From: Actinacidiphila fildesensis
GTDB lineage: Bacteria > Actinomycetota > Actinomycetes > Streptomycetales > Streptomycetaceae
Length of the DNA stretch: 64,000 bases
NCBI RefSeq assembly: GCF_042652185.1
Contig: NZ_JBHSIX010000006.1
Strand: one strand, 5' to 3'
The position numbers and the translations under genes are program-made. Positions 51,101 to 59,135 of this stretch are shown piece after piece. Position 1 is the stretch's first letter. Each line of letters starts with the position of its first letter. The notes below the pieces were generated by a model. The model searched no databases, had not been told where the DNA came from, and saw only the letters and a list, made by a program, of their open reading frames with translations.

Positions 51101-51916
51101 TCAGCCGGCGGGACTCTCCTGCGGCTCCGCTGCGGGCTTCCAGACGTACGGCGTCGTGGTGGTGACCGGCAGCAGGCCCAGCCGGGCCAGGATCGGGCGG
51201 CTGTCGTCGGTCGCGTCGACCTGGAGGTAGCGCACCCCCTGCGCCACGGCGAGCCGGGCGCGGTGGGCGACGAGTGCGCGGTAGATGCCCCGGCCGCGCC
51301 AGGCGGCGAGGGTGGAGCCGCCCCACAGCGACGCGAACTCCGTACCGGGGTGCAGTCGCATCCAGGCCGCGGAGACGACCTCGTCCCCCGCCTCGGCGAC
51401 CACCACGACACACGGGTCGCCCTCGCCGTTCAACTCCCGCTCCAGGACGTCCGGCAGCCAGCTGTGGTCGTAGCCCCAGACCGCTTCCTCCATGACCCGC
51501 ATCCGCTCCAGATCCGCGCGGGAGGTGATCTCGCGCAGCGTCACGCCCTGCGGCGGCACCGGCTCGGCGGCCAGCTGGGCGGCCTCGCCCACCAGTACCG
51601 TCTCCCGTTCCCCGGCGGTGAACCCGGCGGCCGTCAGGCGCTCCGGGAGGTCGGCGGGCAGGTCGTGGCCGTGGTACTTCCACTCCACCTCCTCGCCCAG
51701 CGCGGCGAAATGGTCGCGCTGCGCGGCGATGAACGTGTCGAGCTCACCGCCCTCCAGCCCGCCGAGGTCGCGGTAGGTGATGAGCCCGCCGTGCCCGGCC
51801 AGGAGCTGCCGGACCACGGGGCCGGACCGTTCCGCCCTCTCGCGCGTCACCCCGCGCGCCCGGAGCTGCTCGTTGTAGGTGTCGCGGTACGCGACGGCGC
51901 GTTCGTCGATCGTCAT
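51101..51916 (-). CDS. GNAT acetyltransferase, double-domain type
   Basis: A 271-residue N-acetyltransferase. The C-terminal GNAT core (about residues 125-265) has AAWMRLHPGTEFASLWGGST, then RGRGIYRALVAHRARLAVAQ for acetyl-CoA binding. The N-terminal 120 residues are a degenerate second domain. The substrate is unknown. ATG 51916 has GGGGG 8 nt upstream; GTG 51922 would overlap the upstream stop (GTGA). It is the second gene of a two-acetyltransferase operon. Confidence 0.78.
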   Translation of the reverse strand: MTIDERAVAYRDTYNEQLRARGVTRERAERSGPVVRQLLAGHGGLITYRDLGGLEGGELDTFIAAQRDHFAALGEEVEWKYHGHDLPADLPERLTAAGFTAGERETVLVGEAAQLAAEPVPPQGVTLREITSRADLERMRVMEEAVWGYDHSWLPDVLERELNGEGDPCVVVVAEAGDEVVSAAWMRLHPGTEFASLWGGSTLAAWRGRGIYRALVAHRARLAVAQGVRYLQVDATDDSRPILARLGLLPVTTTTPYVWKPAAEPQESPAG

Positions 51917-51918
51917 GG

Positions 51919-52407
51919 TCACAACCCCCGGTACATGATGTGGAGTCCGACATAGCCCTCGTCCGGATGCAGGAAGCCCTCCGGGACCGTGCCCAGGACC
52001 TCGAAGCCGAGCGACTCGTACAGCCCCACGGCCCGGACGTTCGACGCGACGACCGCGTTGAACTGCATCCCGCGGTACCCCTCGGCGCGCGCCCAACGGA
52101 GCGCCTCCTCGGCCAGCGCCCGGCCGGTGCCGTGCCCGGTGTGCTCGGGGGCGACCATGAAGCTCGCGCTGGAGATGTGGGCGGAGCCGCCCATGTGGTT
52201 GCGGTTCATCTTCGCCGTGCCGAGCACCGTCCCGTCCTCGCTGACGGCGACCACCGTGCGCGAGGGTGCCTGGAGCATCCACATGTCGCGCGCGGTGGCC
52301 TCGTCCAGATCGCGGGGATAGGTGAACGTGTCACCCCGGGCCACGATGCCTTGCAGGAACGGCCAGATCGCGGGCCAGTCGTCAGGAGTCACATCTCGGA
52401 TGAGCAT
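51919..52407 (-). CDS. GNAT acetyltransferase
   Basis: A 162-residue single-domain N-acetyltransferase. It starts MLIRDVTPDDWPAIWPFLQG and has the acetyl-CoA motif HTGHGTGRALAEEALRWARA, then QFNAVVASNVRAVGLYESLG and FEVLGTVPEGF. Relatives include phosphinothricin and small-molecule acetyltransferases; substrate is unknown. ATG 52407 fits the family N-terminus, while starts up to 52419 add MMSV and cannot be excluded since no ribosome site is clear. It is followed within 2 bp by the second acetyltransferase gene. Confidence 0.78.
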   Translation of the reverse strand: MLIRDVTPDDWPAIWPFLQGIVARGDTFTYPRDLDEATARDMWMLQAPSRTVVAVSEDGTVLGTAKMNRNHMGGSAHISSASFMVAPEHTGHGTGRALAEEALRWARAEGYRGMQFNAVVASNVRAVGLYESLGFEVLGTVPEGFLHPDEGYVGLHIMYRGL

Positions 52408-52503
52408 GACGGACATCATGCGACGAGGGGCGGCCGAAACGCCACTCGGTTTCGGCCGCCCCACTGTCGCTTCCCGTTGTCGCCCCGGCTGTCGCGTCCG
52501 AGG

Positions 52504-54501
52504 TCAGACCGGGTGCACCGTCCCCGCGTAGCGCTGGGCGAAGCGGGTGCCGGTGCCTGCTGTGGCGGTGATGTCGTAGCGGCCGCCGCTGGTGGGCCAG
52601 AGGATCTCACCGCAGTGGCCCGGGTCCACCCAGGCGGTCCTGACGGCGCCGCCGAAGTCGTTCGGGGCGACGGTGAACAGGACCGGCTCCTTACCGGCGT
52701 TGGAGAGTTTCAGCGCGAGGGAGGTTCCCCGCAGCGTGGCCCGTACGGCGGGGACCGCCACATCGTCCTGGCCGGCCGGGACGACGGTGCCCGCGAAGCG
52801 GCGGACGAAGCCGTCGGCGCCGTGCACGGTGAAGTCGTAGCGGCCGTCGGTCTGCGACGCGTCCCAGGTGTACGTGGCGGTGGCGCCGGGCGCGACGGTG
52901 AACGGCGTGCCGGAGAACGCCAGCTCGATGTTGGGGTAGACCGTGTAGTGGAAGCCCGTGGTGCCGGTGTTGGACAGGGTGCAGACGACCTTGCCGGTGG
53001 CGCGGTCGACCGTGGCGTCCGCCCAGGGGTGGTAGGGCAGCGGCCGGTGCGGGCGCGTTCCCGGCTCCTGGGACGGCATGCTCTGCGCGCCCGTGGCGGG
53101 CAGTTTCACCGCGGGCAGCGACTTGTTGGCGTCCGCCTTGGCCATCAGCGCGACGGTGTCCGGCAGCGCCGGTATCGAGTAGTCCGGGTTGGCGAAGTCG
53201 AAGCAGCTCGTCAGGTCGCCGCAGACGGAGCGCCGCCAGGCGGAGATGTTCGGCTCCTGGACGCCGGTGACGACTTCGAGGAACCGCAGCACGGACGTGT
53301 GGTCGAAGACCTGCGAGTTGACGTACCCGCCGCGCGACCAGGGCGAGGCCGCCCACAGCGGCACCCGGTTGCCGAGACCGATCGGGCGCCCCTGGGCGAA
53401 CTCCTCGGCCGTGCCGGTCTCCGGGGTCGGCGGGACGACGTGGTCGAAGTAGCCGTCGTTCTCGTCGTACATCACGAGGAAGACGGTGTTCTTCCACACC
53501 GCGGGGTTCGACATCAGCGACTGCAGCGCGGTGTTGACGTAGTGCGCGCCGTAGTCGGGGCTGGCGTCCGGGTGTTCGCAGAACAGGTAGGGCGCGACGA
53601 GCCAGGAGACGGTCGGCAGGGTGCCGTCCTTGCAGTGCTGGTCGAAGGCGGTCAGGTCCCACTTGGTCATCGCGTTGATGTAGCGGGCGTCGTCCGTCGC
53701 GAACTTGTGGAACTGCGAGAAGTAGGCGAGCGCGTTGTCGTCGTAGTCGCCGTACCGCTCGTCGAGACTCGGGTTGTGGTAGACGCGCCAGCTCACCGCG
53801 TGCGCGGAGAGCCGCTCGGCGTACGTCGTCCAGTCCGCGACCGGGTTCTCGGGCAGCGGGGTGTTGTCGATCCACGGGCCGGTGGTGCCGTCCTTGCCGG
53901 GGCCCGCCGTACCCGACCACAGGTAGAGGCGGTTGGGGTCGGTGGGCCCGGCCATGGAACAGAAATACGCGTCGCACAAGGTGAACGCGTCGGCGAGGGC
54001 GTACTGGTAGGGGAGGTCCTCGCGGGTGAAGTAGCCCATCGAGCGCTCGCCCTTGGCGGCGACCCACTTGTTCATGGCGCCGCCGTTGATGGCCTGGTGG
54101 CTGGTGCTCCAGTCGTGGGCGAGACCGCCCGCGTTCTGGGCGTTGTACTTGGTGCTGTCCATCCGGAAGGGCAGCATCACGTTGCCGTCGGTGCGGCCAG
54201 GGTCGGGCTGGCGGAAGACGGAGTCGCCGCCCGGGAAGAGCAGCCCCTGCTTGTCGTCGAAGCCGCGCACCCCCTTCATCGCGCCGAAGTAGTGGTCGAA
54301 GCTGCGGTTCTCCTGCATGAGGATCACCACGTGCTTGACGTCGGCCGGAGTGCCGGTGGCCGCGGCTGTGGCTCCGGCGGTACCGGTCACGGGCGCCGCG
54401 GCGGCGGCCGTCCCGGTGGCGCCGGGCAGCCCGACGGTGGCGGCGGCCGCGCCCGCGGCGGCGGTGGCTCCGACGAAGGAGCGGCGGCTCAGCGGGGTCA
54501 T
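52504..54501 (-). CDS. Tat-exported phosphocholine-type phospholipase C
   Basis: A 665-residue phosphoesterase. The Tat signal is MTPLSRRSFVGATAAAGAAA, with Arg-Arg at 6-7. The catalytic domain of the phosphoesterase/PLC family opens VVILMQENRSFDHYFGAMKG and contains FLVMYDENDGYFDHVVPP. Two C-terminal DUF756-type beta domains follow (about residues 490-570 and 580-665). It cleaves phosphatidylcholine or related lipids outside the cell and frees phosphorylated head groups. ATG 54501 overlaps the upstream stop by 4 bp (ATGA). It is the second gene of an operon with an endonuclease-fold protein. Confidence 0.9.
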   Translation of the reverse strand: MTPLSRRSFVGATAAAGAAAATVGLPGATGTAAAAAPVTGTAGATAAATGTPADVKHVVILMQENRSFDHYFGAMKGVRGFDDKQGLLFPGGDSVFRQPDPGRTDGNVMLPFRMDSTKYNAQNAGGLAHDWSTSHQAINGGAMNKWVAAKGERSMGYFTREDLPYQYALADAFTLCDAYFCSMAGPTDPNRLYLWSGTAGPGKDGTTGPWIDNTPLPENPVADWTTYAERLSAHAVSWRVYHNPSLDERYGDYDDNALAYFSQFHKFATDDARYINAMTKWDLTAFDQHCKDGTLPTVSWLVAPYLFCEHPDASPDYGAHYVNTALQSLMSNPAVWKNTVFLVMYDENDGYFDHVVPPTPETGTAEEFAQGRPIGLGNRVPLWAASPWSRGGYVNSQVFDHTSVLRFLEVVTGVQEPNISAWRRSVCGDLTSCFDFANPDYSIPALPDTVALMAKADANKSLPAVKLPATGAQSMPSQEPGTRPHRPLPYHPWADATVDRATGKVVCTLSNTGTTGFHYTVYPNIELAFSGTPFTVAPGATATYTWDASQTDGRYDFTVHGADGFVRRFAGTVVPAGQDDVAVPAVRATLRGTSLALKLSNAGKEPVLFTVAPNDFGGAVRTAWVDPGHCGEILWPTSGGRYDITATAGTGTRFAQRYAGTVHPV

Positions 54502-55988
54502 CGGTGTGCTCCTGGGGTCGGGGTGGCCAGGGTGAAGGTGGCGACGGCGGCGGCGCAGTCGGACGGCCAGCCGTTGCCGGCGGTGCCGGGTGCGGGCTGC
54601 GGCCAGCCGGTCACCAGGGTGTGCGCCTCGAGGAGGGTCAGCGGGCCGGCGAACTGGACCTGGTCGATACGGTCCTGCGGCTCCTGGCCGCTGCCGCGCA
54701 CCTTGCGCACCGGCGACCACGTGTTGCCGGGCGACGCCAGCGGATCGGGGTGCGCGGACCGGAAGGCGTCGATGAGGCCGGCCTGCTTGAGGGCCACGGT
54801 GACCGGCCAGTTGACCGGCCCCACCCCGCTGTGCGCCGCGCGGGTGGCGGCCGTCCAGTCCAGGTGCGACGGCGAGGCGAGCCCGGCGGCCAGCACCACC
54901 GGGGTTCCGGAGGCCAGATCGGCCTTCATCGCGGCGGCCAGCGCCTGCGCCTGCTGGAAACGGACACTCGCCTGTTCCGCGGCTTCGATCTGCGCGGCGG
55001 TTCTGCCGTCCTGCGCCGCGTAGGGGCCGTAGCCGTTCTCGTCGAGCTGCGCGGCCCACAGCCGTACGGTGCGGCCCGCGGCGAGTTGTATGGCCACCCC
55101 GGCGGCCGGGAGGGCGGTGGTGGGAGCCGTCACGGTGCCCAGCGGATAGCGGCTGACGACACCGAGGCTGCCGGGGGACTGGTACGAGAACCAGCCCAGC
55201 GCGTCCGCGAGCGCCTTGGCGGCGGTGCCGCCGGTCTCCTGCAGGGCCACGACGTCCAGGCCCTGGGTGAGGACGGTGCGCAGCTGCTTCTCCAGCGCTC
55301 CGTCGATGTGCGTGCCCGCGTCCCACAGGTTCCAGGACGCCACCTTCAGCCGCTGGGCGGCCGCGGCGGCGCGCACCGGGACCTGCACGGTGAGGGTGTC
55401 GGAGCCGCCGGCGCTGTCCTTTACGGCGACGGTCAGCACGCCGGGCCGCGCGGGGGCGGAGGCCGGCGCGGTGCCGGTGACGACACCGGCGGCGCTGACG
55501 GAGAGCCAGGAGTCGCCGCCCGTCCGGCTGAACACGGCACTTCCGGCGGGGGTGCCCGCCGGCCGTGTCCACAGTCCGGCGAGTTTGACGGAGACCGCGC
55601 CGCCGGCGGTGACGGGCCCGGTGGTGAGCCCGTCGACGACGGCGTGCGGGCGCGGGGCGGCAGGCTTGGGGCGGAAGGAGAAGGCGGCGGTCTGCGCCAG
55701 GATGCCGTAGCCGTCCTTGGCCAGCAGATACGCGGTGTAGGGGCCGCCGGTCAGGGTCGAGGTGTCGAGCACGACATCACCGGACGCACCGGGTGTGTAC
55801 TTCCACACGATCGAGGAGCCGGTGCCGGGCTGACGGGCGCCGTCGTAGACGCCGACCCAGTTCTTGGCGTCCGGCGTGTCGGTGGCCCAGTGGAACGTGA
55901 GGCGGTCGCCCTCATAGGGGGCGGCGGGGGAGGTGAGGGCGAGAGTACTGGGTGGCACGGGGGAGGTTCCTCTCCGCCCGGTGGGCAC
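54498..55988 (-). CDS. Endonuclease/exonuclease/phosphatase-fold protein with beta-sandwich domains
   Basis: A 496-residue protein. Two beta domains lie at residues about 15-110 (TFHWATDTPDAKNWVGVYDG) and about 112-205 (an Ig-like repeat with VVTGTAPASAPARPGVLTVA). An EEP domain lies at about 210-490, starting KVASWNLWDAGTHI with LDVVALQETGG, and ending PQDRIDQVQF. The EEP catalytic His pair is not obvious near the end, where RIDQVQF replaces the usual DxI-DYI(F) pattern. No signal peptide is present with either GTG 55988 or GTG 55958, although the domain mix looks extracellular. It overlaps the phospholipase gene by 4 bp. It may act on nucleic acid or phospholipid phosphodiesters. Confidence 0.72.
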   Translation of the reverse strand: MPTGRRGTSPVPPSTLALTSPAAPYEGDRLTFHWATDTPDAKNWVGVYDGARQPGTGSSIVWKYTPGASGDVVLDTSTLTGGPYTAYLLAKDGYGILAQTAAFSFRPKPAAPRPHAVVDGLTTGPVTAGGAVSVKLAGLWTRPAGTPAGSAVFSRTGGDSWLSVSAAGVVTGTAPASAPARPGVLTVAVKDSAGGSDTLTVQVPVRAAAAAQRLKVASWNLWDAGTHIDGALEKQLRTVLTQGLDVVALQETGGTAAKALADALGWFSYQSPGSLGVVSRYPLGTVTAPTTALPAAGVAIQLAAGRTVRLWAAQLDENGYGPYAAQDGRTAAQIEAAEQASVRFQQAQALAAAMKADLASGTPVVLAAGLASPSHLDWTAATRAAHSGVGPVNWPVTVALKQAGLIDAFRSAHPDPLASPGNTWSPVRKVRGSGQEPQDRIDQVQFAGPLTLLEAHTLVTGWPQPAPGTAGNGWPSDCAAAVATFTLATPTPGAHR

Positions 55989-56016
55989 GCCAGCCTCACG
56001 GGCCGACCGGGCTGCA

Positions 56017-56036
56017 CAAGTTGGCTGAACAACTTG
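56017..56036. promoter_or_regulatory. Palindrome before nuclease/phospholipase operon
   Basis: CAAGTTG-GCTGAA-CAACTTG is a perfect 7-bp inverted repeat with 6-bp spacer, about 30 bp before the operon. TTGTTCAGCC and TTGTGCAGCC also occur as direct copies 13 bp apart on the reverse strand. It is a likely operator; the regulator is unknown. A PHO box was considered but the spacing does not fit. Confidence 0.5.
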
Positions 56037-56120
56037 GGCTATTCAGTCGGCCCGCGGCACACGCGTCAAGAACTCCGGATGTCCGGGGAAGGACGACCCG
56101 CAGAACTCGCGCCGGTGACG

Positions 56121-56420
56121 TCAGGTCCAGTACGGAGGGGATTGCGGCAGGACGTCCGGAACCTCCGCGGGCGGAGCGGGAGCGGGCTTCGGGAAGCACT
56201 TGAACTCGAGCTTCTCCAGGGCGCGGACCATCTGGGCAGCGCTGAAATCACGCGGGTCCTGCCGGGTGATAATCGCCCCCACCTGCTTGACGGGGTAGAT
56301 GCGATTTCCGATCTTCACAGACTCGCCGGTGATGGGTTCGGGCTTGATCCCGCTCATCTTCTGCTCCACCTCGCTTGCCTGCAGATAGAAGGAGACTCCA
56401 GCGATGGTGCAGCGGATCAT
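56121..56420 (-). CDS. Conserved streptomycete small protein
   Basis: A 99-residue protein reading MIRCTIAGVSFYLQASEVEQ, then IKPEPITGESVKIGNRIYPV and KQVGAIITRQDPRDFSAAQM, with a Pro-rich C-terminus. A text of this kind recurs in several paralogues in Streptomyces (from memory), with unknown role. It may be a small single-stranded DNA or ribbon-like binding domain; no motif proves it. ATG 56420 is preferred over ATG 56423. It stands alone between the phospholipase operon and aceB. Confidence 0.55.
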   Translation of the reverse strand: MIRCTIAGVSFYLQASEVEQKMSGIKPEPITGESVKIGNRIYPVKQVGAIITRQDPRDFSAAQMVRALEKLEFKCFPKPAPAPPAEVPDVLPQSPPYWT

Positions 56421-56507
56421 CATGCCTCAGCAAGGGCAGAAGGGACGTAACAGGTACTCCCACGTTGTCACATACCGGCACGATGGCACAGCTCCCCGGG
56501 ATAACGA

Positions 56508-56540
56508 AGCGGGCCCCGGCCCTGTGGACCGGGGCCCGCT
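56508..56540 (-). terminator. Terminator of aceB
   Basis: AGCGGGCCCCGG and CCGGGGCCCGCT form a perfect 12-bp stem with a 9-nt loop, 30 bp after the aceB stop. No T tract follows. Confidence 0.82.
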
Positions 56541-56569
56541 CGGGCGTGTGAACGGGTGCGGGACGGGTG

Positions 56570-58189
56570 TCAGCCCAGCAGTTCGTAGGCCGGGAGGGTG
56601 AGGAAGTCGACGTACTCCTCGTCGAGCGCGGTCCGCAGCAGCAGGTCGTGCGCCTCGGTCCACTTGCCCGCGGCGAACGCCTCGTCGCCGACCTCGGCAC
56701 GGATCGCGGCCAGCTCCTGCGCGGCGACGCGCTGGACCAGGTCGTGGGTGGCCTTCTCGCCGTTCTCGAACACGACGCCCGCGTTGATCCACTGCCAGAT
56801 CTGCGAGCGGGAGATCTCCGCGGTGGCCGCGTCCTCCATCAGGTTGAAGATGGCGACGGCGCCCAGGCCGCGCAGCCACGCCTCGATGTAGCGGGTGCCG
56901 ACCTGGACCGCGCTCACCAGGCCGTCATAGGTCGGCTTCGCGTCCAGCGAGTCGATGGCCAGCAGCTGGTCGGCGGTGACGTGGACGTCCTCGCGCAGCC
57001 GCTCCTTCTGGTTCGGCCGGTCGCCGAGGACCGCGTCGAAGGAGGCGCGGGCGATCGGCACCAGGTCGGGGTGGGCGACCCAGGAGCCGTCGAAGCCGTC
57101 GCCGGCCTCGCGGTCCTTGTCGGCCTTGACCTTCTCGAAGGCGACCTTGTTGACCTCGGCGTCACGGCGCGAGGGGATGAACGCGGCCATGCCGCCGATC
57201 GCGTGCGCGCCGCGCTTGTGGCAGGTGCGCACCAGCAGCTCGGTGTACGCGCGCATGAAGGGCGCGGTCATGGTCACCGCGTTGCGGTCCGGCAGGACGA
57301 ACTTCTCGCCGCCGTCGCGGAAGTTCTTCACGATGGAGAAGAGGTAGTCCCAGCGGCCGGCGTTCAGGCCCGCGGCGTGGTCACGCAGCTCGTAGAGGAT
57401 CTCCTCCATCTCGAACGCGGCGGTGATCGTCTCGATGAGGACGGTCGCGCGGACGGTGCCCTGCGGGATGCCCACGTACTCCTGCGAGAAGACGAAGATC
57501 TCGTTCCACAGCCGCGCTTCGAGGTGCGACTCGGTCTTGGGCAGGTAGAAGTACGGACCCTTGCCCTTGGCGATCAGCCGCGTCGCGTTGTGGAAGAAGT
57601 ACAGCCCGAAGTCGACGAAGGCGCCGGGGACGGCCTCGCCGTCGACGGTCAGGTGCCGCTCCGCCAGGTGCCAGCCGCGCGGGCGCATGACGACGGTGGC
57701 CAACTCGGCCTCGTCCTTCAGCGCGTACGACTTGCCCTGTTCGGTGGAGAAGTCGATCCGGCGCTCATAGGCGTCGATCAGGTTGATCTGGCCGCCGACG
57801 ACGTTCTCCCAGGTGGGAGCCGAGGCGTCCTCGAAGTCGGCGAGCCAGACCTTGGCGCCGGAGTTCAGCGCGTTGATCGTCATCTTGCGGTCGGTGGGAC
57901 CGGTGATCTCGACGCGGCGGTCGTTGAGCGCGGCCGGGGCCGGGGCCACCTGCCAGTCTCCCGCGCGGACATGTGCGGTGTCCGCGAGGAAGTCCAGGGT
58001 GCCGGTACGGGCGATCTCGGTGCGGCGCTCCTTGCGGAGCGCGAGCAGCTCGGCTCGGCGCGGGGCGAAGCGTCGGTGCAGCTCGGCGATGAAGGTCAGA
58101 GCCTGCTGCGTCAGCACCTCCTCCGCGCGGGGGACGGGGGGTGCGTCGTCTGCGACGACGGCCGCCGAGGACGGCACTGCTGCGGACAT
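56570..58189 (-). CDS. aceB: Malate synthase A
   Basis: A 539-residue enzyme that condenses glyoxylate with acetyl-CoA to malate. The MSA signature runs through KVWLADFEDASAPTWENVVG, MRPRGWHLAERHL, LPKTESHLEARLWNEIF and LIETITAAFEMEEILYELRD. Catalytic bases lie in DGSWVAHPDLVPIA and NLMEDAATAEISRSQIWQW. No isocitrate lyase gene is in the window, so this copy serves glyoxylate from ureides. ATG 58189 follows AGGAGTCAGCC; an upstream in-frame reading to 58333 crosses the AllR-type boxes and promoter, so it is noncoding. Confidence 0.94.
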   Translation of the reverse strand: MSAAVPSSAAVVADDAPPVPRAEEVLTQQALTFIAELHRRFAPRRAELLALRKERRTEIARTGTLDFLADTAHVRAGDWQVAPAPAALNDRRVEITGPTDRKMTINALNSGAKVWLADFEDASAPTWENVVGGQINLIDAYERRIDFSTEQGKSYALKDEAELATVVMRPRGWHLAERHLTVDGEAVPGAFVDFGLYFFHNATRLIAKGKGPYFYLPKTESHLEARLWNEIFVFSQEYVGIPQGTVRATVLIETITAAFEMEEILYELRDHAAGLNAGRWDYLFSIVKNFRDGGEKFVLPDRNAVTMTAPFMRAYTELLVRTCHKRGAHAIGGMAAFIPSRRDAEVNKVAFEKVKADKDREAGDGFDGSWVAHPDLVPIARASFDAVLGDRPNQKERLREDVHVTADQLLAIDSLDAKPTYDGLVSAVQVGTRYIEAWLRGLGAVAIFNLMEDAATAEISRSQIWQWINAGVVFENGEKATHDLVQRVAAQELAAIRAEVGDEAFAAGKWTEAHDLLLRTALDEEYVDFLTLPAYELLG

Positions 58190-58278
58190 GGCTGACTCCT
58201 CTAGGGGACAAAGGGTGCCGGGCGGCCGCCGGGTCGTGCCCTGGCACGGGGTGCCGGGCCGTACCGGAATACGGGCGC

Positions 58279-58320
58279 TTCTGCGAGGTGGAGCATAGTA
58301 TCCGCATTGCGGAAGATCAA
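58279..58320 (-). promoter_or_regulatory. aceB promoter with tandem AllR-type boxes
   Basis: ATCCGCATTGCGGAA (58300-58314) and TTCTGCGAGGTGGAG (58279-58293) have centres 21 bp apart with a 6-bp gap, as at gcl and hyi. On the reverse strand TTGATC (58320-58315) and TATGCT (58297-58292) are 17 bp apart, so the stronger box lies in the spacer and the weaker one covers the -10 and start site. Confidence 0.8.
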
Positions 58321-58997
58321 CGTTTTGTGGCACGCGGTGCAGCGGGCTCGCTCACGGGTTTCAGAAGGTGCAGGTCATCAGGGGTGTCGATATCGGCGGG
58401 GTCGGCGATGTCACCGCACTCGACGAGGGTGATCGCCTCCTGGTGGCGTTTCAGGTAGTCGCGGGCGCCCTGATCGCCGGTCGCGAGGTCCGCGATGTCC
58501 GCCCAGCGGTCCGCGCCGAACAGCACCGGATGGCCGCGCCGTCCCCCGTACGAGGCCGCCGCCAGGCTCGCCGGGCCCCGGTACGCGTTGATCACCCGGG
58601 CGACCGCCCCCGCACCGATCCCCGGCTGGTCCACCAGCGCCACGACGACCGCCTGCGCCCCGGTGCCCGCCCGCTGTTCCGCCGTGTCCGCCAGCGACCG
58701 CAGGCCCGCGCGCAGCGACGAGCCCATCCCGCCGGCCCAGTCCGGGTTGTCGACCAGGACGCAGCCCGCCAGGTCGGCCTGCTCGCGGACCTCGTCGGCC
58801 GCCGCACCGAGCACGATGTGCACCGGCCCGCAGCCCGCCTCGCGCAGCCCGCGCAGCGCGTGCTCGACCAGCGGGCGGCCCGCGTACTCCAGCAGCGCCT
58901 TCGGGCGGCCGCCCAGGCGCCGCCCGCCGCCGGCCGCGAGCAGCAGGCCGGCGATGGAGGGAAGAGTGGCGGAATCGCTCGGTGCGATGGGTTTCAT
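58317..58997 (-). CDS. MocA-like molybdenum cofactor cytidylyltransferase
   Basis: A 226-residue nucleotidyltransferase. The NTP motif is LLLAAGGGRRLGGRPKALLE, with VVVALVDQPGIGAGAVARVI holding the metal-binding Asp, and GGRRGHPVLFGADRW. MocA adds CMP to molybdopterin for xanthine dehydrogenase-type enzymes, while MobA adds GMP for other enzymes; the GRRGHPVLF text favours MocA. ATG 58997 starts it. It lies next to aceB and 48 kb from xdh; a link with xanthine dehydrogenase is inferred. Its last bases touch the aceB promoter. Confidence 0.8.
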   Translation of the reverse strand: MKPIAPSDSATLPSIAGLLLAAGGGRRLGGRPKALLEYAGRPLVEHALRGLREAGCGPVHIVLGAAADEVREQADLAGCVLVDNPDWAGGMGSSLRAGLRSLADTAEQRAGTGAQAVVVALVDQPGIGAGAVARVINAYRGPASLAAASYGGRRGHPVLFGADRWADIADLATGDQGARDYLKRHQEAITLVECGDIADPADIDTPDDLHLLKPVSEPAAPRATKR

Positions 58998-59135
58998 GCC
59001 TCCTCCCTACAGGACGCGGCGGCCGGAGGCGAAGAGGGGCACATCGGGCGTTTGGCCTCACGGCGGCGGGCGGAGCGCGGGCTTCGATAGGCTCAGCGCC
59101 GTAAGGGACGGGTATTCGCAGGCCAAGGGGCAGAC

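Noticed and set aside
52504..55572. A 1022-residue reading that joins the phospholipase to upstream sequence
   Set aside because: The first 357 residues are an off-frame shadow of the EEP gene. The Tat signal at 54501 marks the true start.
55989..56120. A PHO box before the phospholipase operon
   Set aside because: The near-direct copies TTGTTCAGCC and TTGTGCAGCC are 13 bp apart rather than 11. The perfect inverted repeat is a better description.
58190..58333. A longer malate synthase start at 58333
   Set aside because: The extra 48 codons contain the promoter and two AllR-type boxes, and the family N-terminus begins near 58189.
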